Positions 41,253-48,468 of a stretch of 64,000 bases of DNA are shown in pieces. The stretch spans positions 4,697,501-4,761,500 of the forward strand of contig NZ_CP108644.1 in the NCBI RefSeq assembly GCF_041435495.1, read 5' to 3'. The stretch is from Streptomyces sp. NBC_01116. GTDB lineage: Bacteria; Actinomycetota; Actinomycetes; Streptomycetales; Streptomycetaceae. The notes under the pieces are model-generated. The model did not search any database, was not told the origin of the DNA, and saw only the letters and a list, made by a program, of their open reading frames with translations. A program made the translations under genes and the position numbers. The first letter of the stretch is position 1. Each line of letters starts with the position of its first letter.

Positions 41253-42782
41253 ATGGATACCAGGCGGCTGCTCCGCACCTTCGCCATCGGGATCGGCACT
41301 GCCGGCCTGCTCATCTCCGGCTGTAGTGGCAGCGGCTCGTCGCCGAGCGCCTCGGCCACCGGCACCGCGGCTCCCGAGGGGCTGTCGTCGTACTACGCGC
41401 AGAAGCTGAGCTGGCGCGACTGCGGCGTGGAGGGGTTCGAGTGCGCGACGATGAAGGCGCCGAAGGACTACGACCAGCCGGATGACGGCGACATCGACCT
41501 CGCCGTCTCCCGCAAGAAGGCCACCGGTCCGGGCCGGCGGATCGGCTCCCTCCTGGTGAATCCGGGCGGCCCCGGCGGCTCCGCGGTCGGCTATCTCCAG
41601 GGGTACGCGGCACTGGGCTATCCCGCCCAGGTGAGGGCCCGCTACGACATGGTCGCGATCGACCCGCGCGGTGTGGCCCGCAGCGAACCCGTCGAGTGCC
41701 TCACGGGGCCGGAGATGGACGCCTACACCCAGGTCGACCAGACGCCCGACGACGGGGCGGAGGTCAAGAAGCTGAGCGCGTCCTTCCAGAAGTTCGCGGC
41801 GGGCTGCGAGAAGCGGAGCGGCGAGATCCTCCCGTACGTGTCCACCGTCGACACGGCCCGGGACATGGACGTCCTGCGGGCCCTGCTCGGCGACGAGAAG
41901 CTGCATTACGTCGGAGCCTCGTACGGGACCTTCCTGGGCGCCACCTACGCGGACCTCTTCCCGGAGCGGGCGGGCCGCCTCGTCCTGGACGGGGCGATGG
42001 ACCCCTCCCAGAAGGCCGTCGACATGAACCGCGACCAGACGGCGGGCTTCGAGGGGGCCTTCCAGTCCTTCGCCGCCGACTGCGTCGAGCAGCCGGACTG
42101 CCCGCTCGGCACCACGTCCACCGCCGACGCGGCGACCGCGCTGAAGCAGCTCTTCAAGGACCTGGACGCCAAGCCCATCCCGACCGGCGACGACCGCAAG
42201 CTGGGCGAGTCCCTGGCCACCACCGGGGTGATCGCCGCCATGTACGACGAGGCGGCCTGGCCCCAGCTCCGCGAGGCGCTGGCGGGCGCGCAGCGCAGCG
42301 ACGGCTCCGGCCTCCTGTCCTTGGCCGACAGCTACTACGAGCGCGAGCCGAACGGGAAGTACGCGAACCTGATGTTCGCCAACGCCGCCGTGAACTGCCT
42401 CGACCTGCCGCCCGCCTTCGACGGCCCCGACGCGGTCGAGAAGGCGGTCCCGGACTTCGAGAAGGCCTCCCCGGTCTTCGGCCGCGGCTTCGCCTGGGCC
42501 TCCCTGAACTGCGCCTACTGGCCCACCGAGGCCACGGGCACCCCGCACCGCACCGAGGCGAAGGGCGCCGACCCGATCGTGGTCGTCGGCACCACCCGCG
42601 ACCCGGCCACCCCGTACAAGTGGTCCCGCTCCCTCGCCGAGCAGCTCTCCTCCGGCACCCTGCTCACCTACGAGGGCGACGGCCACACCGCGTACGGCCG
42701 GGGCAGCGACTGCGTCGACACGGCGATCAACACGTACCTCCTGGAGGGCACCGCGCCCACCGACGGCAAGAAGTGCACCTGA
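41253..42782 (+). CDS. Secreted TAP-like peptidase lipoprotein (alpha/beta hydrolase)
   Basis: A 509-residue lipoprotein. The signal peptide ends LLISGCSGSGSSPS with a clear lipobox. It has the oxyanion stretch NPGGPGGSAVGYL, then catalytic Ser in YVGASYGTFLG, and the C-terminal TAP-like block DPIVVVGTTRDPATPYKW and YEGDGHTAYGRG with the catalytic Asp and His. It belongs to the tripeptidyl aminopeptidase family (Tap/SlpD/SlpE) and should cleave short peptides from N-termini outside the cell. It lies where SCO3540 does. It ends 142 nt before tRNA-Thr. Confidence 0.9.
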   Translation: MDTRRLLRTFAIGIGTAGLLISGCSGSGSSPSASATGTAAPEGLSSYYAQKLSWRDCGVEGFECATMKAPKDYDQPDDGDIDLAVSRKKATGPGRRIGSLLVNPGGPGGSAVGYLQGYAALGYPAQVRARYDMVAIDPRGVARSEPVECLTGPEMDAYTQVDQTPDDGAEVKKLSASFQKFAAGCEKRSGEILPYVSTVDTARDMDVLRALLGDEKLHYVGASYGTFLGATYADLFPERAGRLVLDGAMDPSQKAVDMNRDQTAGFEGAFQSFAADCVEQPDCPLGTTSTADAATALKQLFKDLDAKPIPTGDDRKLGESLATTGVIAAMYDEAAWPQLREALAGAQRSDGSGLLSLADSYYEREPNGKYANLMFANAAVNCLDLPPAFDGPDAVEKAVPDFEKASPVFGRGFAWASLNCAYWPTEATGTPHRTEAKGADPIVVVGTTRDPATPYKWSRSLAEQLSSGTLLTYEGDGHTAYGRGSDCVDTAINTYLLEGTAPTDGKKCT

Positions 42783-42924
42783 CCCCCTGCCCTTCCGGCC
42801 TGCCCTGCCCCTCCGACCCGCCCTGACCAGCGCGAACGCCTCCGGGGATGCTGTGTGCGGAGCACCCCGGGAAACTGTGTAGACTTGGCCCCGCTGCTGA
42901 TCGCACCATGGTGCGACAGGGCGC

Positions 42925-42998
42925 GCCGCCTTAGCTCAGTTGGCCAGAGCAACGCACTCGTAATGCGTAGGTCTCGGGTTCGAATCCCGAAGGCGGCT
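42925..42998 (+). tRNA. tRNA-Thr (anticodon CGT)
   Basis: The 74-nt cloverleaf closes fully. The acceptor stem is GCCGCCT/AGGCGGC, the D arm GCTC...GAGC, the anticodon stem ACGCA/TGCGT with loop CTCGTAA (anticodon CGT, reading ACG), and the T arm TCGGG TTCGAAT CCCGA. CCA is not encoded. A -10-like TAGACT lies about 30-45 nt upstream. Its 3' 43 nt are duplicated at 48358-48400. Confidence 0.97.
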
Positions 42999-42999
42999 C
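42957..42999 (+). repeat. attL-type direct repeat (tRNA-Thr 3' part)
   Basis: The 43-bp stretch from the anticodon loop to 1 nt after the tRNA is identical to 48358-48400. It marks the crossover of a tRNA-targeting integrase. Confidence 0.9.
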
Positions 43000-43006
43000 A
43001 GAAGAA

Positions 43007-43040
43007 CCCCAGGTCACGTAGCCCGTGACCTGGGGTTTTC
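43007..43040 (+). terminator. Intrinsic terminator after tRNA-Thr
   Basis: CCCCAGGTCACG (43007-43018) pairs perfectly with CGTGACCTGGGG (43024-43035) around TAGCC, followed by TTTTCT. It is part of the island, replacing the tRNA's own terminator. Confidence 0.85.
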
Positions 43041-43110
43041 TGTTGCTCGGGGCATGGCGAGTCACATGGCCGGGAGTGACGTTGCTTGCGTGAGCGGAGT
43101 CGCCGGGGAC

Positions 43111-43640
43111 CTACTTCTTGGGCTTTCGGCGTGTGGCCTTCTTGGCGGCCTTGGCCTGGGCTTCCGCCTCGTCCTTCTTCGGCTGGCCGCCCTTGCCAGC
43201 GCGGGCCTTCCTGGCCTCCTCCTTCCTCGCTGCCTTGCGCTGGTGGGGGACGAGCTTCGCGGTGGCCTCGGCGGCACTCTTGCGATGTGAGGGAGGACGC
43301 TCTGGTGTCGTCGAGTGCGGCCTTCGCTGGGCGTTGTCCTTCAGGATCTGGGTATCTGCCTCGCGGATGCCGATGAACATCTGGGTGAGGTGGCTGACGC
43401 GCAATCGGTCCAGGCGCCGGTTGCCGATGCGCGGCTTCAGATGGACGCGGATGTCGGTCTCGTAGCGGTTGAGGCCGGACTTACGTATGTGCTTGCCGAC
43501 CAGTCACCGGTCGAGCCATTCGGCGACGGTCAGGCTGCCGACGAGGCCTTGGCCGGAGTGGAGGCGCCGCCTTGTCTCCTCGACCTCGGGCAGGGGAGCC
43601 TGCTCTCGCCCTGATGCTTGTCCGTTCTCCTGCCGGAGGT
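43111..43640 (-). pseudogene. Tyrosine integrase pseudogene: in-frame stop and catalytic domain deleted
   Basis: Minus-strand reading gives LVGSLTVAEWLDR, then TGA, then LVGKHIRKSGLNRYETDIRV and HLKPRIGNRRLDRLRVSHLT, the N-terminal arm- and core-binding domains of phage-type integrases. The TGA sits where the family has Trp (WLDRWL), so a single TGG-to-TGA change explains it. After LKDNAQRRPHS the sequence jumps to SAAEATAKLVPHQRKAARK, typical of an integrase C-terminus, so the catalytic RHRY domain is missing. The last 40 residues are Lys-rich. It ends near attL, as expected for the island's own integrase. Confidence 0.8.
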
Positions 43641-43955
43641 CGACTGCCCCACCTCGGCGGATTCGCTTGGCCGGGTGGAGCCGGCCGGGCGGTTCTCGTT
43701 GAAGAAGGATTGCCAGACCCGTTCCTGCAGCGCACCGATGCAGGCGCCGCACGCGTACATCGGGTCCTGGGCCCCGGCGACTCTGGCGGGGCCGATCCAC
43801 AGGACGCGCGTCCACCGCTGCCCGCAGTAGAGCCAGCAGGGTCCGTCGACCCACTCGTTGCCGTCGTCGGTGGCCGCCGGTGAGGGCAGTCCTCCTCGGG
43901 CGAACTCGGCGATCCCGGGGATCACCCTGTGTTGTAGGGCGACTTCCTTCAGCAT
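43530..43955 (-). CDS. Small Cys-rich hypothetical protein
   Basis: A 141-residue protein of unknown function. The conserved-looking core is WVDGPCWLYCGQRWTRVLWI, then MYACGACIGALQERVW; the two Cys pairs (CxxxC, CxxC) may bind zinc. ATG 43955 has GGAGACG 7 nt upstream, and it is 19 nt after the CYTH gene, so it ends the operon. Its C-terminal 50 residues overlap integrase-derived sequence in another frame and look non-native, suggesting the original end was lost when the island rearranged. Confidence 0.6.
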   Translation of the reverse strand: MLKEVALQHRVIPGIAEFARGGLPSPAATDDGNEWVDGPCWLYCGQRWTRVLWIGPARVAGAQDPMYACGACIGALQERVWQSFFNENRPAGSTRPSESAEVGQSTSGRRTDKHQGESRLPCPRSRRQGGASTPAKASSAA

Positions 43956-43974
43956 TGCTCGTCTCCCTCCGCGA

Positions 43975-44562
43975 TCAACGGTCCTGGGCCGTGGGAGAAG
44001 CTTCCTTCTGCTTCTCGGTTTCGGAGAACAGGAGCGTGGGTTCGGAGAGGATGTCGCGGTTGGACTCGCTCTTGTAGATCTCGTCGACGCTGCCGAACCG
44101 GGCTTCGGAGTAGGCGAGGTCCAGCAGGGCGGCGGCCTGGCGCACCGATGCCTCGTCGGGTCCTTCGATCTCCAGGAAGGTGGGGAGGTCCGGCCAGGTG
44201 TCGAAGTCGAAGGCGACCTCGCCCAGGCGCCATTCCTCGCGGTAGTTCTCCTGGTATCGGACCTCGGTGAGGCCGACCCGGCGCAGGATGTCGGCCATGG
44301 CGTGAAGGTCGGTGACCTCGGTTTCGATCTCCTTGGTGCCGTCGATCGTCGTGGCGTCGGTGACCTGCTTGAGGGTGAGCGTCGAGCGGGTGCCCTCGTC
44401 CCGCAGCCGAATCCAGGCTCCGCCGTCGAGGGAGTCGTTCTCGAAGATCTTGCGGGTGAGGAGAGTGCGGGGGAACGCCTGGACGGCACCGAGGGCGCTC
44501 AGCTTGTTCTGGAGGCCGGCGACGTCCACGGCCAGGAACTTCGCCTCGTATTCGTGCTTCAT
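43975..44562 (-). CDS. CYTH-domain protein (class IV cyclase / triphosphatase fold)
   Basis: A 195-residue triphosphate tunnel enzyme. The N-terminal EYEAK is the ExExK signature; WIRLRDEG, LTLKQV, KEIETEV and the late FLEIEGP supply the tunnel's charged residues. Family members hydrolyse thiamine triphosphate or polyphosphates, or cyclise ATP. Which one cannot be told from sequence; the whole tunnel set appears intact. ATG 44562 follows GAGAAGG by 4 nt. Only 11 nt separate it from the methyltransferase. A short charged tail follows the fold. Confidence 0.85.
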   Translation of the reverse strand: MKHEYEAKFLAVDVAGLQNKLSALGAVQAFPRTLLTRKIFENDSLDGGAWIRLRDEGTRSTLTLKQVTDATTIDGTKEIETEVTDLHAMADILRRVGLTEVRYQENYREEWRLGEVAFDFDTWPDLPTFLEIEGPDEASVRQAAALLDLAYSEARFGSVDEIYKSESNRDILSEPTLLFSETEKQKEASPTAQDR

Positions 44563-44573
44563 GGGGCCTTCTC

Positions 44574-45236
44574 TCAGAAGTGGTCGGTGAGGGTGGACGC
44601 CCGGGCCGCGAGCAGGAGGCCCATGCGGTGGGTGTGGTCATGCAGCTGGCCGACGTGGGCGCGTTCCGTGAACTCGGTGGTGCGCAGGGTGAGCAGGACC
44701 TCCCAGTCGCCGATGAAGTGGGGGTGAAGGCGTTCCGGGGAGGTGTAGTGCTCGATCATGTGGTGGCGTCTTTCGACGGGCATCATGAACTCCGCGCCGA
44801 ACATGCCGCCTGGGCGGACCAGGCGCTGCATGCGGTCGACGAACTCGCCGAGCGGGCGGTGGTGGTTGGCACTGTAGTGCCACGAGCAGCTCGTCCAGAC
44901 CGCGTCGCACTGCGGGCCCAGAGGTTCACCGTCCAGGAAGTCGTCCTCAACGACCTCTACGCGTTCGTGGAGTTCTTCGAGCTTCAGTCGATCGATCAGT
45001 CCCAACGCGTGGGCCTGGCTGTCACCCGGGAGGTGGACGTCGCCCCCGTGGAGGGCGACCGCGTCACGTTCGACGGCGACGACGCGGTAGCCGGCGGCGG
45101 CGAGGGGCAGGACGAACTTGCCGTCGCTCGCGCCGACCACCGCGACGGTGGCGTCAGGGGCGACACGTTCCCGCAACGTGGCGAGGAACTGCGGGAAGAA
45201 CGTGAGGGTGTGCTCCCACAGGCTCTGAGTCTGCAT
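44574..45236 (-). CDS. Class I SAM-dependent methyltransferase
   Basis: A 220-residue methyltransferase. Motif I is VAVVGASDGKFVLPLAAAG, the acidic end of strand 2 is VVAVERDAVAL, and motif II/III is VEDDFLDG followed by DAVWTSCSWHYSANH, where an aromatic/His-rich loop may form the substrate pocket. The overall layout is a minimal small-molecule methyltransferase with a cap (MPVERRHHMIEHY). ATG 45236 lies 83 nt inside the upstream kinase frame, an unusually long same-strand overlap. The substrate is unknown, probably the product of the neighbouring kinase or radical SAM enzyme (inference). Confidence 0.82.
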   Translation of the reverse strand: MQTQSLWEHTLTFFPQFLATLRERVAPDATVAVVGASDGKFVLPLAAAGYRVVAVERDAVALHGGDVHLPGDSQAHALGLIDRLKLEELHERVEVVEDDFLDGEPLGPQCDAVWTSCSWHYSANHHRPLGEFVDRMQRLVRPGGMFGAEFMMPVERRHHMIEHYTSPERLHPHFIGDWEVLLTLRTTEFTERAHVGQLHDHTHRMGLLLAARASTLTDHF

Positions 45237-45795
45237 GGGGGTGCGCTCCTTGCGTATCGGTCTTCATGATCACTCGAAGGACCTCGTCGGGGCTGCGCCC
45301 TGTGGTGTCGACGCGATGCATCGGGAACGAGGCGTAGGCGTCCGTCACCCGGTCCGTAGCGGTCTCGATCAGTGAGTCCCACCGCGACACCGGCTTGTTC
45401 CGCCCAGCGAGTCGACGTTGTCTCTCGTCGTTGTCGCAGACGAGGTGGTAGGTAGAGGGTGTCGGCAGCCGGCTCGGCAGGGTGATACCGAGTTGTGCCC
45501 CCAGGGCCCGGTGAGTGGTGAGGCACCGGGCGAAGTAGCTCTCGACGACGACCGGGACGCCGGCGTCGAGGTGGTGCTGGATCTCCTCGGCCGCGGTGAA
45601 CAGGCCCGAGAGGTAGAAGCACATCCGTGCCTCTACGTTCGTCCGCTCGTCCAGCGCCTGCCTGAGCGGCTGGTAGGGCAGAGGGACGGTAGCGACGAGG
45701 ACGGCCTGCCGGGCGGCGGCGAGCATGGGCGCCAGGGTGGATTTTCCGGTGCCGCGTAACCCCTCCAGGCTCTCGAAGCGAGGGCGATCAGGCAC
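45154..45795 (-). CDS. P-loop nucleotide/nucleoside kinase-like protein
   Basis: A 213-residue NMP-kinase-like protein. Walker A is FESLEGLRGTGKSTLAPML, the DR(Y/H)-like position reads VVVESYFARCLTTH, and a LID-like arm is DNDERQRRLAGRNK. It looks like thymidylate kinase and deoxynucleoside kinase relatives, but the substrate motif differs, so the acceptor is open. GTG 45795 overlaps the radical SAM stop by 8 nt. The final 35 residues overlap the methyltransferase start and are low-complexity (AHPHADSEPVGAHPHV). It is the second gene of the operon. Confidence 0.75.
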   Translation of the reverse strand: MPDRPRFESLEGLRGTGKSTLAPMLAAARQAVLVATVPLPYQPLRQALDERTNVEARMCFYLSGLFTAAEEIQHHLDAGVPVVVESYFARCLTTHRALGAQLGITLPSRLPTPSTYHLVCDNDERQRRLAGRNKPVSRWDSLIETATDRVTDAYASFPMHRVDTTGRSPDEVLRVIMKTDTQGAHPHADSEPVGAHPHVLPAVPRHVAGTCRP

Positions 45796-46690
45796 GGCCG
45801 TACACCACGTCCGGTACCGCGAGGGTGAGCTCGTCGACGGACGAGGGCTTGTGGACGATGTGCCCTGCCGCCTTCTCGTACCAGAAGGCGTGCGCGTCCT
45901 TCCCCACGGCCTTGCAGGACATGGTCAGCGCACCACGCGGGTCGACCTCGATGCGGTCGATCTCGCGAGGACCGTCGGAGGGGGCGCACACCTGCGGGGC
46001 ACCGTCCTCGGAGAGGTCCTCGTCGACGATCACTTCCAAGGGCAGATCGGCTGACGCCAGCTCGTCCCGAAGTCCGCCGTAGGCGGAAGGGGAGGTGACC
46101 AGCAGCTCGGGATGATCGGCGGCGTTGCCGACCGGCCGCAGGTGGTGGAGCTTGAGCTGCCGGACCCCGAGTTCCGCCAAGGCCCTTCCGAGGGGCAGGA
46201 CTTCGGCGATGTTCCGCGAGGTGACGGTCATGGTCGCACCGGTCGGAACGCCGAGATCCCGAGCCAGACCGAGCGCCTCCAGGGCGCTCTTGTAGCTGCC
46301 CTGCTTTCGGATGCCGTCGTTTGTCGACCCGACGCCCTCCAGCGAAACCCTGAGTAGGTCCAGCGAGGGGGCGATCTCGGTCAGGCGGCGCTCGATGCGG
46401 TACCCATTGGTGCAGATCTCGACGCGCAGGCCCAGTTCCTCCTTGGCGTGGCGGACGACCTGGGCGAGGTCCCGGTGGACGAAGGGCTCTCCGCCGAGCA
46501 GGGTCACGGCCTCGGTGCCGTACTGGTCCCGCATCAGGGTGAGGAGATCCGCGGCTTCGTCGACGGTGAAGGCGTCGGCGTACTGAAGCCGCTTGCCGTG
46601 GAAGCAGTGCAGGCACGTGAAGTTGCAGCGGTAGAGCAGCTGCAGGTACAGCATGCGGATCTTCTTGATCCCGGTGACTTCCTCGATCAC
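45788..46690 (-). CDS. Radical SAM enzyme (possible twitch-type C-terminus)
   Basis: A 300-residue radical SAM protein. The cluster motif is LLYRCNFTCLHCFHGKRL (CxxxCxxC), then VTLLGGEPFVHRDL as the GGEP AdoMet site, VEICTNGY, and LLRVSLEGV. C-terminal Cys residues VCAPSDG and MSCKAVG could bind an auxiliary cluster, but fewer than a full SPASM set are seen. GTG 46690 follows GAAGGAG by 5 nt, and the upstream open frame lacks coding character. It is the first gene of the operon, downstream of an operator-like motif at 46776-46792. The substrate is unknown. Confidence 0.88.
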   Translation of the reverse strand: MIEEVTGIKKIRMLYLQLLYRCNFTCLHCFHGKRLQYADAFTVDEAADLLTLMRDQYGTEAVTLLGGEPFVHRDLAQVVRHAKEELGLRVEICTNGYRIERRLTEIAPSLDLLRVSLEGVGSTNDGIRKQGSYKSALEALGLARDLGVPTGATMTVTSRNIAEVLPLGRALAELGVRQLKLHHLRPVGNAADHPELLVTSPSAYGGLRDELASADLPLEVIVDEDLSEDGAPQVCAPSDGPREIDRIEVDPRGALTMSCKAVGKDAHAFWYEKAAGHIVHKPSSVDELTLAVPDVVYGRA

Positions 46691-46775
46691 GTCGGCTCCT
46701 TCGGCTGGTTGCCTGGTGGGAGCCTGATAGTGGCCTTCTGCTCGGGGACCTCGACACCGCGTTCGGGGACGGTCC

Positions 46776-46792
46776 AAGGACGTCCTGGGACG
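46776..46792 (-). promoter_or_regulatory. 17-bp motif upstream of the radical SAM operon
   Basis: On the minus strand this reads CGTCCCAGGACGTCCTT, 86 nt before the radical SAM start. It matches CGTCCCAAAACGTCCTT at 47532-47548 at 15 of 17 positions. It lies just after the HAD gene's stop, in the only gap able to hold the operon promoter. Confidence 0.6.
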
Positions 46793-46794
46793 TT

Positions 46795-47487
46795 TCAGTG
46801 ACCTGCGAAGGACTCCAGGATGCCGAGGACACGCTTCGTGTCCGACAGGTCGGGCAGGACTTCGACGGCTCCGGCGGCGGTCAGTTCCTCCTGGCTGTGG
46901 ATGCCGGAGGCGACAGCGAGGACGCCGGAGCCTGTGGTCAGAGCCGCTTCCACGTCACGAGGGGTGTCCCCCACGAGGACGGTGGGAATGTGGGCCGGAA
47001 CACCATGAAGCCGCTGTGCGCGCTCGCGGGCGACAGCGACCAGGTGGGGGCGGAGTTCGGCGTCCGCTCCGTAGGCGCCGACCGGTAGATCAAGCAGGGA
47101 GTCGAGGCCGAACGCGGCAAGCTTCACAAGGGCGTTGGCGGAGATGTTGCCGGTGAGTACGGAGGAGACCCAACCGGTCTGAGCCGAGGCGGCTTTCAGG
47201 GCGTCGTGCACACCGGGCAGGGCGGCCCCACGCCTGCGCAGCTCCTCCAGGCGCGCCTCCCCTGCCTGGGCGAGCGCCGTCTCGACGAAGGGCCAGTCGG
47301 GCACGGATAGCCCTTCGCGGACGAACATGTCGCGCATGATCAGCCGATCCGTACGCCCCTCAGTACGCGCGGGCTCCGCGGGCTCCCGACCCGAGAGGGC
47401 ACGAAAGGCAGCGGCGTAGATCTCCTTGCTGACCCCCGCGTTCTCGATGAGGGTGTGGTCGATGTCCCACAGGACGAAGAGCTCCAT
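46795..47487 (-). CDS. HAD-family hydrolase (phosphoglycolate phosphatase-like)
   Basis: A 230-residue HAD phosphatase. Motif I is VLWDIDHTLIENAG (nucleophile Asp and acid/base Asp), motif II is SSVLTGNI, and motif IV is PTVLVGDTPRDVEAA. A four-helix cap follows motif I. In such proteins the fold dephosphorylates small phospho-compounds. ATG 47487 was chosen because MELFVLWDIDHTL leaves a natural N-terminus; the longer frame overlaps the divergent regulator. It is divergent from the XRE gene over an 87-bp control region and lies 104 nt upstream of the radical SAM operon. Confidence 0.85.
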   Translation of the reverse strand: MELFVLWDIDHTLIENAGVSKEIYAAAFRALSGREPAEPARTEGRTDRLIMRDMFVREGLSVPDWPFVETALAQAGEARLEELRRRGAALPGVHDALKAASAQTGWVSSVLTGNISANALVKLAAFGLDSLLDLPVGAYGADAELRPHLVAVARERAQRLHGVPAHIPTVLVGDTPRDVEAALTTGSGVLAVASGIHSQEELTAAGAVEVLPDLSDTKRVLGILESFAGH

Positions 47488-47500
47488 GCCGCCAGAGTAG

Positions 47501-47532
47501 GCAGTCCGCGAGGTTCCACTACAGCGGACTGC
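47501..47532. promoter_or_regulatory. 9-bp dyad between HAD and XRE genes
   Basis: GCAGTCCGC (47501-47509) and GCGGACTGC (47524-47532) form a perfect inverted repeat with a 14-bp spacer in the centre of the divergent region. It is a likely operator for HAD, the regulator, or both. Confidence 0.55.
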
Positions 47533-47548
47533 GTCCCAAAACGTCCTT
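47532..47548 (+). promoter_or_regulatory. 17-bp motif upstream of the island regulator
   Basis: CGTCCCAAAACGTCCTT ends 26 nt before the regulator's ATG and shares 15/17 bases with the motif before the radical SAM operon. Each motif reads in the direction of the operon it precedes, consistent with a shared regulator site. Confidence 0.6.
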
Positions 47549-47574
47549 GCGCGATCACGCGCCGTGCCGATTCG

Positions 47575-48237
47575 ATGGCAGCTGTGAACAACCGACTGCG
47601 CACCGTGCTCGGCCAACGCGGCGTCTCGCCCGACGCACTCGCCGAGATCTGCGAGGTAGATCCCAAGACGGTCAGCCGATGGCTGGGCGGACGGATCCCC
47701 CATGCACGGCACCGCTTCCGCGTCGCGCGACACCTGCGCGTCGAAGAGACCTTTCTCTGGCCCGAGCCGTCCAAGCGTCCAGGCCGGCCGAAGGACGGGT
47801 TAGGCACAGAGCTGGTCGGCACCTACCAGAACCGAGCCAGCGTGCCCCGGGACGTATGGCTCGCACTGCTGCGAGAGGCGCGGCACGAGATCGGCGTCCT
47901 CGTCTTCTCCGGCACCTTCTTCGCCCAGTCCAACCCCCACGTCGCCAAGATGCTCTCCGAACGTGCCGCCGAGGGCGTCCGGGTGCGCCTGTGCTTCGGC
48001 GACCCCGACGGGCAGGCAGTCGCCGTACGGGGTCGCGAGGAGGGAATCGGCGACACCCTCGCCGCCAAGATCCGCGCATCACTGACGTACTACCGCCCGC
48101 TGTTGGGCGAGGCTGGGTGCGGCGTACGACTCCACGACACCACCCTCTACACATCCATGTTCCGCTACGACGACAACCTGCTCGTCAACCCGCACATCTG
48201 GGGCCAACCGGCCAGCGCCAACCCCAGCGCTGCGTGA
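47575..48237 (+). CDS. XRE-type regulator with C-terminal sensor-like domain, probably C-terminally truncated
   Basis: A 220-residue protein. The HTH is LRTVLGQRGVSPDALAEICE, then VDPKTVSRWLGGRIPHARHR. After a linker (EPSKRPGRPKDG) the second domain, EIGVLVFSGTFFAQSNPHVA and VRVRLCFGDPDGQ, resembles the DUF5919/PLD-like sensor half seen in Streptomyces regulators, without HKD residues. It ends FRYDDNLLVNPHIWGQPASA, then NPSAA, about 30 residues short of relatives that continue with an LHLRR-like strand. ATG 47575 or GTG 47584 may start it. It presumably controls the cassette. Confidence 0.75.
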   Translation: MAAVNNRLRTVLGQRGVSPDALAEICEVDPKTVSRWLGGRIPHARHRFRVARHLRVEETFLWPEPSKRPGRPKDGLGTELVGTYQNRASVPRDVWLALLREARHEIGVLVFSGTFFAQSNPHVAKMLSERAAEGVRVRLCFGDPDGQAVAVRGREEGIGDTLAAKIRASLTYYRPLLGEAGCGVRLHDTTLYTSMFRYDDNLLVNPHIWGQPASANPSAA

Positions 48238-48357
48238 GCGGACTGGGTGGCACTAGGGTGGACCCGGCGTCATGGTGATCACGGTCGGACGCCTCTGATC
48301 TGGGGAAACGGGATTCTGCGGCGCCGCTCAGCACCACCCAGGATGATCTTGCAGGCC

Positions 48358-48400
48358 CTCGTAATGCGTAGGTCTCGGGTTCGAATCCCGAAGGCGGCTC
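48358..48400 (+). repeat. attR-type direct repeat (partial tRNA-Thr)
   Basis: Identical over 43 bp to the 3' part of tRNA-Thr at 42957-42999, with no 5' half, so it cannot make a tRNA. It marks the right edge of the island. Confidence 0.9.
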
Positions 48401-48405
48401 CATGC

Positions 48406-48439
48406 GAAGCCCGGCTCAGACACCTCTGAGCCGGGCTTC
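48406..48439 (+). terminator. 14-bp perfect stem-loop after attR
   Basis: GAAGCCCGGCTCAG (48406-48419) pairs exactly with CTGAGCCGGGCTTC (48426-48439) around ACACCT. It is probably the ancestral tRNA-Thr terminator, now separated from the gene by the island, and also ends the convergent response-regulator transcript. Confidence 0.75.
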
Positions 48440-48468
48440 CGTGGTTCTCGGGATGATTGCCGCCGAGG

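Larger units (their letters stand above)
43000..48400. mobile_element. 5.4-kb tRNA-Thr genomic island with dead integrase
   Basis: The segment lies between the 43-bp repeats. It carries an integrase pseudogene reading toward attL, a five-gene minus-strand operon, a HAD gene and a divergent XRE-type regulator. The intact tRNA is rebuilt at the left junction; a second strong terminator sits just outside the right repeat and is presumably the original tRNA terminator. With no working recombinase in it, the island should be fixed unless helped in trans. Confidence 0.88.

Noticed and set aside
43111..43404. A small Lys-rich gene of 97 residues
   Set aside because: Its first half is the core-binding domain and its second half the C-terminal tail of a tyrosine integrase; it is part of the integrase pseudogene.
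45788..46690. Radical SAM plus nucleotide kinase as a prokaryotic viperin system
   Set aside because: Viperins associate with a nucleotide kinase, but this protein has the ordinary LLGGEPF motif and extra C-terminal Cys residues, and lacks the viperin-type motif set. It is more like a twitch/SPASM-type enzyme.
48358..48400. A second tRNA-Thr gene
   Set aside because: Only the 3' 43 bases exist; there is no acceptor 5' strand, D arm or 5' anticodon stem.
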